From assembly GCF_047948215.1 (NCBI RefSeq), contig NC_134461.1, positions 128,970,512-129,034,511 on the forward strand: DNA of 64,000 nt, in the 5' to 3' direction. The stretch comes from Lycorma delicatula. Lineage: Eukaryota > Arthropoda > Insecta > Hemiptera > Fulgoridae. Every line of letters begins with the position of its first letter. Position 1 is the first letter of the stretch. Positions 23,231-34,199 of the stretch are shown one piece after another. The notes beneath the pieces are model-generated. The model was given only the letters and a program-made list of their open reading frames with translations. It searched no databases and was not told the DNA's origin. Both the position numbers and the translations under genes were made by a program.

Positions 23231-23599
23231 ATTTAAAATAAACCGGTTTCATGAGTTGCTAATGTAAAAATTTAAGTAAAAAAAAACAATGATTTCTTAT
23301 AATACTTCCTAAATCACATCTCAGCGATACACCACGCAAGAATGAAGACAAAAAAAGGAACTTTAAAAAAAAAATTTTAAACCGCATCTAATGAAAACAA
23401 CTAACTTTTAAGACCTTTTAGAAATTTTTAAGTAGATATAGACAAGACAATTAGGATAGACATTAGGCAACAGGTTGAGCAGTTTAGGGAAACGCAAAGT
23501 AAAGAATTATTCATAGGATTTCATTATTATCCTGAACTAGTATGACATGGATTCAATATTGTCAACCTACCTGAAAAAAAAACAATGGGATTACCTTTT
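23231..23599. other. AT-rich spacer
   Basis: No recognisable element or gene. Confidence 0.55.
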
Positions 23600-24560
23600 A
23601 CATGACTACCTCTAATAACAAAGTTCCTCAAAACTTCTTCTTATTTCTGATTTTGACCGTTTTCATATCTTTTGATATGACTTTTTGATCTGTTCTTTTT
23701 TTCTCTTCCTCCTGCATTCTTTCATTACTTTCATTAAATCCTTTTTTCTTTCTTTCTTTCATCTTACCAGATATTTTTTGTCCTTTTCTTTTCTACAACC
23801 TAGAAACCTTTAAATCTTAATTTTTCCTCTAAAAGTTTTTTCCATAATGTCTTCCTTTTTAATGCTTATTTCTTGTTTATCTTTTTTAACTAATTTCATC
23901 CATTTGCTAACTGTTACAACAATTCTGGGATTAGTGCTGATACGTTCAAATATTTTCATAATTAATCTGTCCTCTGGCAATGTTTGGATTAAATGTCTAT
24001 AATATTTACTCTTTTACTACTCTTCTTTTTCTAATTGTATCTTAATAGTTTTTCATTTTCCAAATAAATTCCTTTGTTACATCTTTTTCTAAACTCTTTT
24101 TTTCTTTAATATAGGTTCTTTAGTATCTTTCTTAGAATTTTCCTTTCTTTATTTCCAATTCCTCTATTTTTTTCTTTCCTTGTTAAAGATAAACATTCTG
24201 CTGCATACAGTAATTTCAGTTTAATAACTGTACTTTAATCTGTAATTTCTGTTTTTATAATATTTTTTTATTGTACAAATCCTTCAAAAAAATGGAATGC
24301 TAGTTAATTTTTCTAACTCTCGTTTTGTTCAGTTTTGTCCATTTTATTTTCTGGGTTATTTTTCCTGGATATTTACATTTTTTTTTTACTCTACTGATCT
24401 TTCCTACTTTGTATGTAAACGTTTTGTGGACTTTTTATATCGCTATAGATTTTATTTTCTCAAAGGATATTTGCAAGCCAGTTTTTCTTGCTATTGGTTC
24501 TGTTGCTGCTTCAACATTTTCTGAAAAAAAAAACACTAAATTATCTGCCAGTACCTAAAT
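23600..24560 (-). pseudogene. Decayed non-LTR reverse transcriptase (C-terminal half)
   Basis: On the minus strand, starting near 24550, the order is LADNLVFFF (the FADD palm motif with D to N), LACKYPL (the GLxI segment), then farther down LLYAAECLSLTRKEK, then IGNKERKILRKILKEP, then DTIRKRR and an MKIFERISTN-like region near 23950. This order matches the palm-to-C-terminus region of an insect non-LTR family whose members carry a LYAAECLTLNRKGELEELEK-type block. The missing second aspartate and many stops and frameshifts show it is dead. The plus-strand 75/77-codon frames at 24297-24558 are shadows. Confidence 0.65.
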
Positions 24561-26929
24561 TTTGACCCCTAGATTTGAATTCTATACCCAAATTAAATTC
24601 TGTTTGCATCTTCTTTTTTCTTCTAATCTCTTCTTACATAAATAAAATTTTATCTATTTTCAGGATTCTATAAAAAAAAGATTTCTAAAGAAAGAACTTC
24701 AAAATCTTTAAAAATGCAAAAGTGCGTTCTTTCGTACTAATTTACATAATTAATCTAACAATTTTCTTTTCAGTAATAATATGCTTAATATTTTAAAATC
24801 ACACTCTCCCCTGGCAAGAAATTCAATATTGAAACTTAAAAAGAACTATTGAAAAATAAACTTTTTTTAAGACATACTAAAGAGATATATTACTTAAAAA
24901 ATAAAAATTCTTCAGTGCTGATAACATATTCTCTTAATAACACTTAATCTGAAAACCTAGAAACACATCTTATTAATAAACAAACGTAAAAATTAATTAC
25001 TGTCAATGTGCTCAACTGATACGCTATTTTTCAAACAGTATCTTCAAGCAGAAGACAGCTTATACATTTAAAATATGTTGTATTAAGATAACTAGAAAGA
25101 TCTCTTTAATTAAACTACATATATTTGTTTATACTGCAATGTTAAACCTGTTAAGAATAAACAATATTTTTTTCAATAAATCAAGATCATTTTGTTGCAA
25201 ATCATGTATCAAAACTATCAAACATTTTGATTGTAGCATTACACGATCTACAAAGCTAGTTAATGATCCCTTAAACAATCCAGAACAAAGATCATTTATG
25301 TAAAACAAAAATAAAATGGTTCAAGGACCAAATCCTGATATTTCAATATTTTTTCAAGTTATTATTATCCTTCTTAAGATAGAAGGATTTATTTACAATC
25401 TACGTGCTTTAATAAAAATTATCAAAAATTTATAAATTGTTTATTTTTATTGCTATTTGATTAATAGTACATATACAGCAATATCAGAATAGGCAATCGC
25501 TTTCTAAGTTTGTTCACTGAGGAATTATTACGATATAATTTGCCGATTAAGATTTTCATTATTATGATTAAATTTTATAAGAAACTTTTTGTGAAAATCC
25601 ATGTTCACTTTTGATTGAGGAGGTATTACAATATTATAACTAATACTGAATACATATATGTAGAGAATATATTTATTAAATTAAAAATATTGTTTGTTAA
25701 AAATCTATATTTCAAATAATCATTATGAAAATTAATTTCATTTTAATCATTATAAAATATGTATTAGTAATTATTATTAGACCATCTCCTTCCTGTTTAC
25801 ATTTCATTAAAAAATTTATATAAAATATATAAGTAAAATCTGTCAAACATCAGTAACCAGGTCATGTACTCGATAACCAAAACTCAGTTTTTATTTTTTT
25901 AATTGCTTAAAATTATTTAAGTCAAAATTGCAAAAAAAATAAATAAATCAAGCGACTCAGAGAGGTTAAACACCTGTTTTTAAAGGAACTTAGGCTTATC
26001 ACTAAATGCTATCGTTTTGTCGGTACGATATTTCACATATAATTTTTGCGTTTAGGAGTAAGCAGTACCTGAACATTCCAATTATCATGAACAAAATTAT
26101 CTTTTTATATTGTATTTTTTGTTTATTAAAATGAAAAAACTGATTTAGAGAAGTTTGATTAATTTAAGACTACTCTTAAACATTAAAATAAATCGTTATT
26201 AAACGAGGTTAAATTTTAACTTTATGTTTACATCTTATTATATGACATCATGACACATAAATTTTTACTGGGCTGATAATGTTGTATCTGTATGTAATTG
26301 AAAAAATATAAATATTAGTATGTGCATGATTAATACACAGACATATGTGTTTTTAGTACATTTCTTTCACAAAACTGAACGCTCTTCTTTGATCTACATA
26401 CATACATTCTTTCATATACTGTACATATATCAGGATCTACTGGAACATGTCCTACAAAAAAATAAATGTCTTTAAGGCACTCATTTATTTTGCTTTCACA
26501 TTCCTTTTAGTTCCATAGACAAATTGCTGTATCATTATCTTTGTGGTTCTTCTCCTCCATCTTCATCATTTTCTTTTCCCTTTTTTGTCTTTAAATATAA
26601 AGTAGTGCATTGCATTTCATATTTCACTCGTAATTTATTCCGGATGTACAGCATTAAATTGATATATCTCTTCTGGTTAATCTTAAAGTGTATTTGTTCT
26701 CATAAGCTTGCATTGAAAAGGAATGCATTATTATTTTTTAATCATAATAATATTTTTTTAACTTACATTATTAGATATAATTTAACTATCTCATTAAACA
26801 TATTAAGTCTCCTTCTCATCAAAAATATTAAATTGACATAAAATGAGATATTCATTGTTAATCTTATACTTACTTGAAAGTGAGTATAGATAAATACAAG
26901 GGGCTGTTGTTAATTTTCTGAAATAGTCA
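24561..26929. other. AT-rich spacer
   Basis: About 2.4 kb without a supported gene. A 105-codon plus frame at 26524-26841 is Leu/Phe/Ile-rich with no domain and is probably chance. No SINE-like blocks seen. Confidence 0.55.
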
Positions 26930-27030
26930 ATCTCTATAGCAGATTGGTAGCATCTCTACCTTTTGATGGAAAGTTCTAGATTCAAATCCAAGCCATGGCA
27001 TTTTTCACATACTACAAAATTTCATTACCT
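26930..27030 (+). repeat. tRNA-derived SINE, family 2 (copy 4)
   Basis: TATAGCAGATTGGTAGCATCT, then B-box-like GATTCAAATCC and AAGCCATGGCATTTTTCACATACTACAAA. Same order as the other family 2 copies. Confidence 0.65.
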
Positions 27031-28201
27031 TTACATCTGTTTTTAAGCATCAGCCTCTTTTTTGCCATATACATAAACACAATTTTTACAAAACATTTTT
27101 TATCATGTTATGTAAAGTTTTTTTTTTCTTATTAAGCTATTATAATTAATTTAAACTTGATACACTTATTCCAATAATATTAAAGCTTTTTTATATACAA
27201 AAAAATGATTTGTTGAAATTACATGTTTTTCTCCCATAGAGATCTGTCTTCAGCCACTGTCCACTGACTCCAGCCCAAATAGCAGCTCTTTCATTCCTTC
27301 AGCAAATGTTTACTTCTTTGTGTCTTTTATCATCTCTAGAAGACCATTCTGGATTTATTTTTACTAATTTTTGTGCAACCAATTGAGCTAGAGGATCCAT
27401 TTCTTTGCATTTTTGAAACCTATGTGCAAAAGTGCAAAGATACCTGTGCGCCTTAAATACTGATACATAATTTTACCAAAATTTCAATTTTATATAACTA
27501 TTACTTATATTTTGAATCTTCCTTTTTCTCAACTTGTGTCCAAAAACCTGGTAATAGTCAGTTTTTTGAATAGTTGAGCAATGAACCTCCAAGTGTTACA
27601 TTTATAACGTATGCAGAAGCATACAGGAATCGGTTGTAACCAAACCTATCCTTTTAAAGTATTCGTACAAATAGATAAATTTATATAATATTTTCATTGT
27701 TTTTTTATTTATCAAAATTACTAAAACATATGAAAATAAAGTAAAACAGGAAGAATATATATGACTTTTATTAAATTTAAATACTTTTAATTATTCTAGA
27801 TATTTTTATAACTTAAATCATAGAAGTTTTCAGCTTCAATTAAAGTTATGGCTATTGGACATTTTATATGTAGCTGATGGCATTATAAATAATATGCTTT
27901 TACTCAATATATTGTAGTAACTCTGTATAATAATTATACTATAAGATATTATTATTTTAGTTTCTGTAATAATCTGTTATTACTATTCATTTTCATTTCA
28001 ATAATGATTTTGATTCAACTTTTTAAATTATATACAATACCCCTGAACATATTCTATTTTATGTTATAAAGTATAATTTTAAACTAATTTACATCTAATA
28101 ATATTAAATTTCATCAGAAATATTATTTTTATCAAGTATCAGAGTTATCTGGTTAAAAATGATTCATTTTCTAAAATCAAAATAATATTTCTTGTTTATT
28201 A

Positions 28202-28203
<2 letters not shown>

Positions 28204-28236
<33 letters not shown>
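28204..28236. repeat. (AT)n microsatellite
   Basis: About 16 uninterrupted AT dinucleotides. Confidence 0.95.
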
Positions 28237-28237
<1 letters not shown>

Positions 28238-29338
28238 CAATAATTAATTTAATCATATCAGCTGAAATCTATACTATTTAAGCAATAAAGCAATTGTTTA
28301 TAATATATACATATATATAGCCATTATATACAAAATGAATCACAATATATCAATTCATATAAGGATTAAAATAGAAAAAAAATAAAAAACTATATGTATT
28401 ATCCAAAAAATCTTATACACCTAAATATTAATTATTTATTTGTGTATTAGAAATGTGTTTTTAATCAGTAAACAGATTTCAGTTTTGTTGCTGCATGAGT
28501 CCTCAACACAATAGAATATTTCATTTACACTTTTATTAAAATCTGTTGTAATCATTTTTTCCCCTGATTATATCTTGGATGACCTTAGCAGACATCAGAT
28601 TTTAAATAGTGCAACAGAAAAAATTCTTAAAATATGAGGACTGTAATATTCCTGTGGTATATGACAGCTTCTGATTCACTCTGTACAGAGAAGAGTTGTT
28701 ATAATTTAATAGCATGTTGTTCATTGTAATCTAGTGAAACCTTAGATATGCTTTCTCCATTTCACTATTATAGTAAACATTAACCGACTGAGAAATTAAA
28801 TGGATGACCTAAATATATTTAATTTCAGTTTCATTTTAATTCGTTTATGTAATGTAAATATGTAAAGGTATTGTATAAAATTTATACTTTATGATTTTGA
28901 ATTGTATTGTGATACAAACAAAATAAAAATTGAGTACCCAATCTTTTTGTACAACTGTTAGTACTTAGAAATCTACTGAATGATCTTTATTTTTTAAAAA
29001 TATGTAAACTATTAACAACATATTTTTAGTATTAGACAAGTATGAAGTCATTTACTCAGCAATAATCGAGCAGTTAATGTATGTATTACGTAAATAAATA
29101 AGGCAACAGGCTGTGACTCATTCTTTAAAAATATTCTAAGAAATTCATATAATTCTTTTATTTTTTTTAAATAATTGTAAAAGAATGATTTTCAGTGAAA
29201 TTCAAACTAAAAATGGGAAATTATTTATATTTTACTACTTTGTGTTTCTGTAAGTTGATTTCTTTGTTTTAATTATTCAATATCTATAAGCCACACTTTG
29301 AATGCATTTTATATTTAAAGATTTGTGTGTATATCTCT

Positions 29339-29363
29339 GTGTGTGTGTGTGTGTGTGTGTGTG
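29339..29363. repeat. (GT)n microsatellite
   Basis: About 12 GT dinucleotides, followed by GCATGTGTGC. Confidence 0.95.
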
Positions 29364-29865
29364 CATGTGTGCTTATGTCTAAACCAACTGGGGAAGAGTA
29401 AAAGCTTCCTATAGTAATGTTAATTATTCAGTATCCAATTAATGCACATTTAAAGAAAATATAGTGAGATATAGTTTGGCAATTTAAAATAGTAAAAACA
29501 AAAAATGTGAGTACATATGTAATGTCGAATCAATATTTAAAATAAAATCAGTTAGTAAGATAACATGATTTAATATTAAATTAAATTATCTTGTATATAT
29601 TTGTAACATACTTCTGTTCAATCATTTTTAATTAAATAAAACGATTTACTAAAAGCTTTATATGAGAATTTTTTTGTCTAATTATGTTTATCTATCCTAT
29701 AATGTTTACTTTTACAAAATTTCACTTCACTAATAGTTTTGCGGTTTGACAAAATTGCATGAAAAATATTTTTTAGTAACATTTTACTGTAAATTGTAGT
29801 AATAGCCTAAATAATGATTTAATTCTGGATAAGTGAGGTATATTAAGTTTTATACGTTTCTGTAA

Positions 29866-29966
29866 ATATTTGTCGATATATACAGTATCGACAAATTTCG
29901 ATACGTTTCGAATAAATTCGATACGAATTTCGACAAGTTTCGACATTTTGTCGATATATACAGTAT
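29866..29966. repeat. TCGA-rich inverted/direct repeat at the retrotransposon 5' junction
   Basis: TGTCGATATATACAGTATC occurs twice, at 29871-29889 and 29949-29967. The first copy sits in a perfect inverted repeat TTGTCGATA-TATACAG-TATCGACAA. Between them TTTCGA/TTCGATACG motifs recur. The right copy ends in ATATACAGTAT (29956-29966), which is repeated after the poly(A) at 32852-32862 and is the probable target-site duplication. Confidence 0.7.
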
Positions 29967-32851
29967 CAGAAAATTAAAAAATAACATTCTACGAGTCGGA
30001 GCGTGGAATGTTAGAAGCTTAAAAAAGGTTGGTAGGCTAGAGAATTTAAAAAGGGAAATGGATAGGGTAAACGTTGATATAGTAGGAATTAGTGAGGTTC
30101 GGTGGGAAGAGGAAGGCGACTTTTGGTCGGGTGACTTTAGAGTAATTAACTCAGCGTCAAATAATGGGCAGGCAGGAGTAGGTTTCGTGATGAACAAGAA
30201 AATAGGGAGGAGAGTGGAGTATTTCAAGACGCGTAGCGATAGAGTCATTGTAATAAGGATAAATTCAAAACCTAAACCGACAACGATTGTTAACGTCTAT
30301 ATGCCTACAAGCGCCCATGATGATGATGAGGTAGAATGTGTATACGAAGAGATTGATGAAGCAATTAAACACGTAAAAGGAGATGAAAATTTAATAATAG
30401 TTGGAGATTGGAATGCAAGCATTGGAAAAGGCAAGGAAGGAAATATAGTGGGTGAATACGGGCTGGGCAAAAGGAATGAAAGAGGGGACCGACTTATAGA
30501 GTTTTGCACGAAGTATAATTTAGTAATTGCCAACACCCAATTTAAAAATCATAATAGAAGAATATACACTTGGAAAAAGCCAGGCGATACTGCAAGGTAT
30601 CAGATAGATTATATCATGGTTAAGCAAAGATTTAGAAATCAACTCGTTGACTGCAAAACTTACCCTGGAGCAGACATTGATAGCGACCATAATTTGGTGA
30701 TAATGAAATGTAGATTGGGGTTTAAAAACCTGAAGAAAAGGTGTCAGATGAATCGGTGGAATTTAGAGAAGCTTGAGGAAGAGGAGGTAAAGAAGATTTT
30801 TGAGGAGGACATCGCTAGAGGTCTGAGTAAAAAAGATAAGATAGAAAATGTAGAAGAAGAATGGGAGAATGTTAAAAAGGAAATTCTTAAATCAGCAGAA
30901 GCGAACTTAGGCGGAATAAAGAGAACTGGTAGAAAACCTTGGGTTTCAGACGATATATTGCAGCTGATGGATGAACGTAGAAAATATAAGAATGCTAGTG
31001 ATGAAGAAAGTAAAAGGAACTATCGGCAATTAAGAAATGCTATAAACAGGAAGTGCAAACTGGCGAAAGAAGAGTGGATTAAAGAAAAGTGTTCAGAAGT
31101 GGAAAGAGAAATGAACATTGGTAAAATAGACGGAGCATACAGGAAAGTTAAAGAAAATTTTGGGGTACATAAATTAAAATCTAATAATGTGTTAAACAAA
31201 GATGGTACACCTATATATAATACGAAAGGTAAAGTCGATAGATGGGTGGAATATATTGAAGAGTTATACGGAGGAAATGAATTAGAAAATGGTTTTATAG
31301 AGGAAGAAGAGGAAGTTGAGGAGGATGAAATGGGAGAAACAATACTGAGATCTGAATTTAAGAGAGCATTAAAAGATTTAAATGGCAGAAAGGCTCCTGG
31401 AATAGACGGAATACCTGTAGAATTACTGCGCAGTGCAGGGGAGGAGGCGATTGATAGATTATACAAACTGGTGTGTAATATTTATGAAAAAGGGGAATTT
31501 CCGTCAGACTTCAAAAAAAGTGTTATAGTAATGATACCAAAGAAATCAGGGGCAGATAAATGTGAAGAATACAGAACAATTAGTTTAACTAGTCATGCAT
31601 CAAAAATCTTAACTAGAATTTTATACAGAAGAATTGAGAGGAGAGTGGAGGAAGTGTTAGGAGAAGACCAATTTGGTTTCAGGAAAAGTATAGGGACACG
31701 GGAAGCAATTTTAGGCCTCAGATTAATAGTAGAAGGAAGATTAAAGAAAAACAAACCAACATACTTGGCGTTTATAGACCTAGAAAAGGCATTCGATAAC
31801 GTAGACTGGAATAAAATGTTCAGCATTTTAAAAAAATTAGGGTTCAAATACAGAGATAGAAGAACAATTGCTAACATGTACAGGAACCAAACAGCAACAG
31901 TAGCAATTGAAGAACATAAGAAAGAAGCCATAATAAGAAAGGGAGTCCGACAAGGATGTTCTCTATCTCCGTTACTTTTTAATCTTTACATGGAACTAGC
32001 AGTTAATGATGTTAAAGAACAATTTAGATTCGGAGTAACAGTACAAGGTGAAAAGATAAAGATGCTACGATTTGCTGATGATATAGTAATTCTAGCCGAG
32101 AATAAAAAGGATTTAGAAGAAACAATGAACGGCATAGATGAAGTCCTACGCAAGAACTATGGCATGAAAATAAACAAGAACAAAACAAAAGTAATGAAAT
32201 GTAGTAGAAATAACAAAGATGGACCACTGAATGTGAAAATAGGAGGAGAAAAGATTATGGAGGTAGAAGAATTTTGTTATTTGGGAAGTAGAATTACTAA
32301 AGATGGACGAAGCAGGAGCGATATAAAATGCCGAATAGCACAAGCTAAACGAGCCTTCAGTAAGAAATATAAGTTGTTTACATCAAAAATTAATTTAAAT
32401 GTCAGGAAAAGATTTTTGAAAGTGTATGTTTGGAGTGTCGCTTTATATGGAAGTGAAACTTGGACAATCGGAGTATCTGAGAAGAAAAGGTTAGAAGCTT
32501 TTGAAATGTGGTGCTATAGGAGAATGTTAAAAATCAGATGGGTGGATAAAGTGACAAATGAGGAGGTATTGCGGCAAATAGATGAAGAAAGAAGCATTTG
32601 GAAAAATATAGTTAAAAGAAGAGACAGACTTATAGGCCACATACTAAGGCATCCTGGAATAGTCGCTTTAATTTTGGAAGGACAGGTAGAAGGGAAAAAT
32701 TGTGTAGGCAGGCCACGTTTGGAATATGTAAAACAAATTGTTGGGGATGTAGGATGTAGAGGGTATACTGAAATGAAACGACTAGCACTAGATAGGGAAT
32801 CTTGGAGAGCTGCATCAAACCAGTCAAGTGACTGAAGACAAAAAAAAAAAA
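29967..32851 (+). mobile_element. RTE-type non-LTR retrotransposon, near full length
   Basis: The body runs from just after the 5' copy of ATATACAGTAT (29956-29966) to a poly(A) of about 12 at 32840-32851, followed by the second ATATACAGTAT (32852-32862), an 11-bp duplication. It holds one open frame with apurinic-type endonuclease and reverse transcriptase and no RNase H, the RTE plan. The 3' UTR is only AGAC before the A tract. There is almost no 5' UTR: the WNVRSL endonuclease start lies about 40 bp inside, so the 5' end is probably slightly truncated. Relatives at 45409, 59261 and 63855 share the same 3' terminus. Confidence 0.85.
30058..32835 (+). CDS. RTE endonuclease-reverse transcriptase polyprotein
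   Basis: 925 codons from the first ATG. The frame is open upstream to 29866 and encodes RVGAWNVRSLKK just before that ATG, so the natural start lay upstream and was lost or mutated. The endonuclease (about 1-225) nicks target DNA: Asn of WNVRSL at 30007, Glu13 (ISEVRW), NVYMPT about 79, GDWNAS about 116-121, and SDHN about 209 with catalytic Asp-His. A Lys/Glu-rich linker follows. The reverse transcriptase (about 430-760) has GRKAPGIDG about 443, FIDLEKAFD about 572 (catalytic Asp), GVRQGCSLSP about 629 and FADD about 672-675. YLGSRITKDG and LYGSETWTI mark the post-palm region. All expected catalytic residues are present and there is no stop, so it could be competent for target-primed reverse transcription. 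Proteins of this type are often misnamed craniofacial development protein 2-like. Long minus-strand frames here are shadows. Confidence 0.9.
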   Translation: MDRVNVDIVGISEVRWEEEGDFWSGDFRVINSASNNGQAGVGFVMNKKIGRRVEYFKTRSDRVIVIRINSKPKPTTIVNVYMPTSAHDDDEVECVYEEIDEAIKHVKGDENLIIVGDWNASIGKGKEGNIVGEYGLGKRNERGDRLIEFCTKYNLVIANTQFKNHNRRIYTWKKPGDTARYQIDYIMVKQRFRNQLVDCKTYPGADIDSDHNLVIMKCRLGFKNLKKRCQMNRWNLEKLEEEEVKKIFEEDIARGLSKKDKIENVEEEWENVKKEILKSAEANLGGIKRTGRKPWVSDDILQLMDERRKYKNASDEESKRNYRQLRNAINRKCKLAKEEWIKEKCSEVEREMNIGKIDGAYRKVKENFGVHKLKSNNVLNKDGTPIYNTKGKVDRWVEYIEELYGGNELENGFIEEEEEVEEDEMGETILRSEFKRALKDLNGRKAPGIDGIPVELLRSAGEEAIDRLYKLVCNIYEKGEFPSDFKKSVIVMIPKKSGADKCEEYRTISLTSHASKILTRILYRRIERRVEEVLGEDQFGFRKSIGTREAILGLRLIVEGRLKKNKPTYLAFIDLEKAFDNVDWNKMFSILKKLGFKYRDRRTIANMYRNQTATVAIEEHKKEAIIRKGVRQGCSLSPLLFNLYMELAVNDVKEQFRFGVTVQGEKIKMLRFADDIVILAENKKDLEETMNGIDEVLRKNYGMKINKNKTKVMKCSRNNKDGPLNVKIGGEKIMEVEEFCYLGSRITKDGRSRSDIKCRIAQAKRAFSKKYKLFTSKINLNVRKRFLKVYVWSVALYGSETWTIGVSEKKRLEAFEMWCYRRMLKIRWVDKVTNEEVLRQIDEERSIWKNIVKRRDRLIGHILRHPGIVALILEGQVEGKNCVGRPRLEYVKQIVGDVGCRGYTEMKRLALDRESWRAASNQSSD

Positions 32852-32862
32852 ATATACAGTAT

Positions 32863-33055
32863 TTGTAGTTTGATGTAATATGTAGCATTGGCATCTAGTT
32901 CACTTAGTCTTTCAATTGCCTCTTACATTTTTTAACCTAATTAGTTCCTTCACCTTATCTTTCTTGTTGAAGTACGTGTAAAATTAAAAAAAAATAATTA
33001 CAAACCAATTATATCGTTACCACATAAGCTTGGAGTTAATACATGGGATGGAAAA
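32863..33055. other. Unremarkable flank of the retrotransposon
   Basis: AT-rich DNA without recognisable features. Confidence 0.5.
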
Positions 33056-33059
33056 GGAA

Positions 33060-33162
33060 TTTTTATTGCATGAAAAATGACATGTCTGAGCGGAATTCGA
33101 ATCCAGTACCTTTGGATGAAAGGCCAAGATGCTACCGCTCCACCATAGAGATCAGCATTACT
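33060..33162 (-). repeat. tRNA-derived SINE, family 2 (copy 5)
   Basis: The reverse complement has GATCTCTATGGTGGAGCGGTAGCATCTTGGCC, B-box-like GGATTCGAATTCCG and a GACATGTCATTTTTCATGCAA body. Intact order of parts, moderately diverged. Confidence 0.7.
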
Positions 33163-33249
33163 CAATAGATAAATTTAAAAAATAAGATTCATTATAATTA
33201 CGTAGAATCGCTTAGACAATATTACATAATCATATTAGATTAAAGTAGA

Positions 33250-33950
33250 TAAATGATATAGTAATTCTAGTTGATGGCAAAAGAGTACTTCAAAGACTGT
33301 TAATAGCCTTGGAGGAAGGAATAAAGGAGTATGAAATGAAAATAAATGTAGGAAATGAAACTAAACAGCAAAGAGGATTTACTGGTAAGGACGAGTGAAG
33401 AAAAAATAGATAAAGTAAATGTTTACAGATATTTAGGGACTACGATGACCAAGAACTTAAAGAGTACAATGAAAATAAATGAAAGCCTCTAGTAAGAAGA
33501 GAAAATTACTAGATTTAGTAAAAGTCTGTAATTAGAGTTAAGGAAGACGTTAGCCAAATGTTATGTATGCAGTGTTCTGTTGTATGGAAATGAAAAGGAG
33601 AGGAACTGGATTGAGGCTTTTGAGATGGTGGACATGAGAAAGATGGATAAAGTGAGGAATGTGGATGTAATTCACAGGATTAAAGAAGAAAGAACACATA
33701 CGCAGAAAGTACACGAAAGAAAAGGAAACTTATTAGGGCGTGAAGTTACAAAAAGTGGAATCTTGATGACTGCATTGGAAGAATCAGTAGAAAGAGAAAA
33801 GAAGCGAGTAAGAAGAAAGATGAGGTGAAGATTGGAACCTACTACAAGGGGATGAATGAGAAGGCTTGGGATAAATATAGATGGGGACAGTAGGGCATAA
33901 GAGACAAGCAGAATTCAATGAGGCATGGAACAGGTCTTCAAATACTGTAT
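33250..33950 (+). pseudogene. Decayed reverse transcriptase C-terminal fragment
   Basis: The plus strand begins DDIVILVDGKRVLQRLL (remnant of the FADD palm motif), then YEMKIN, then YRYLGTTMTKNLK in a shifted frame, and LRKTLAKCYVCSVLLYGNE. An 82-codon open piece at 33580-33828 follows (RNWIEAFEMVDMRKMDKVRN, HRIKEER). This is the same post-palm layout as the intact RTE frame but clearly a different, older lineage. It then shows RMYR-like blocks up to about 33920. Stops and frameshifts throughout. Confidence 0.65.
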
Positions 33951-34199
33951 CTTAAAATGATTTTTGTGTTACTACTATTTTTCTAAGCTTAGAAGTTTGG
34001 TTCTGTATATCTGAAAAGTCTGACTTACATGCTCAGATTCAATAATTGGAAGATTGAAAGCCTGAGATCAAATTCTTTTTTCAGGGAACAATTATCTAGC
34101 AGTTGAATTATTGGTATAATCTGAGGAGAAGGGTTTTGTTTAGAGTACAGTTGTTCTTAAATGAATTCTGAACATACCACGTTCAGTTAAGGAATTAAT
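33951..34199. other. Spacer between relics
   Basis: No assignable sequence. Confidence 0.4.

Larger units (their letters stand above)
27031..29860. other. AT-rich spacer with two microsatellites
   Basis: No gene found. 27240-27450 is slightly richer in GC, and a minus reading such as YLKRTGIFALLHIGFKNA hints at old coding origin, but I cannot assign it. An (AT)n run is at 28204-28236 and a (GT)n run at 29339-29363. Confidence 0.5.

Noticed and set aside
29850..32894. Several minus-strand frames of 65-148 codons across the intact RTE element
   Set aside because: Shadows of the real plus-strand frame; the same shadows reappear in the truncated copy at 59380-60274.
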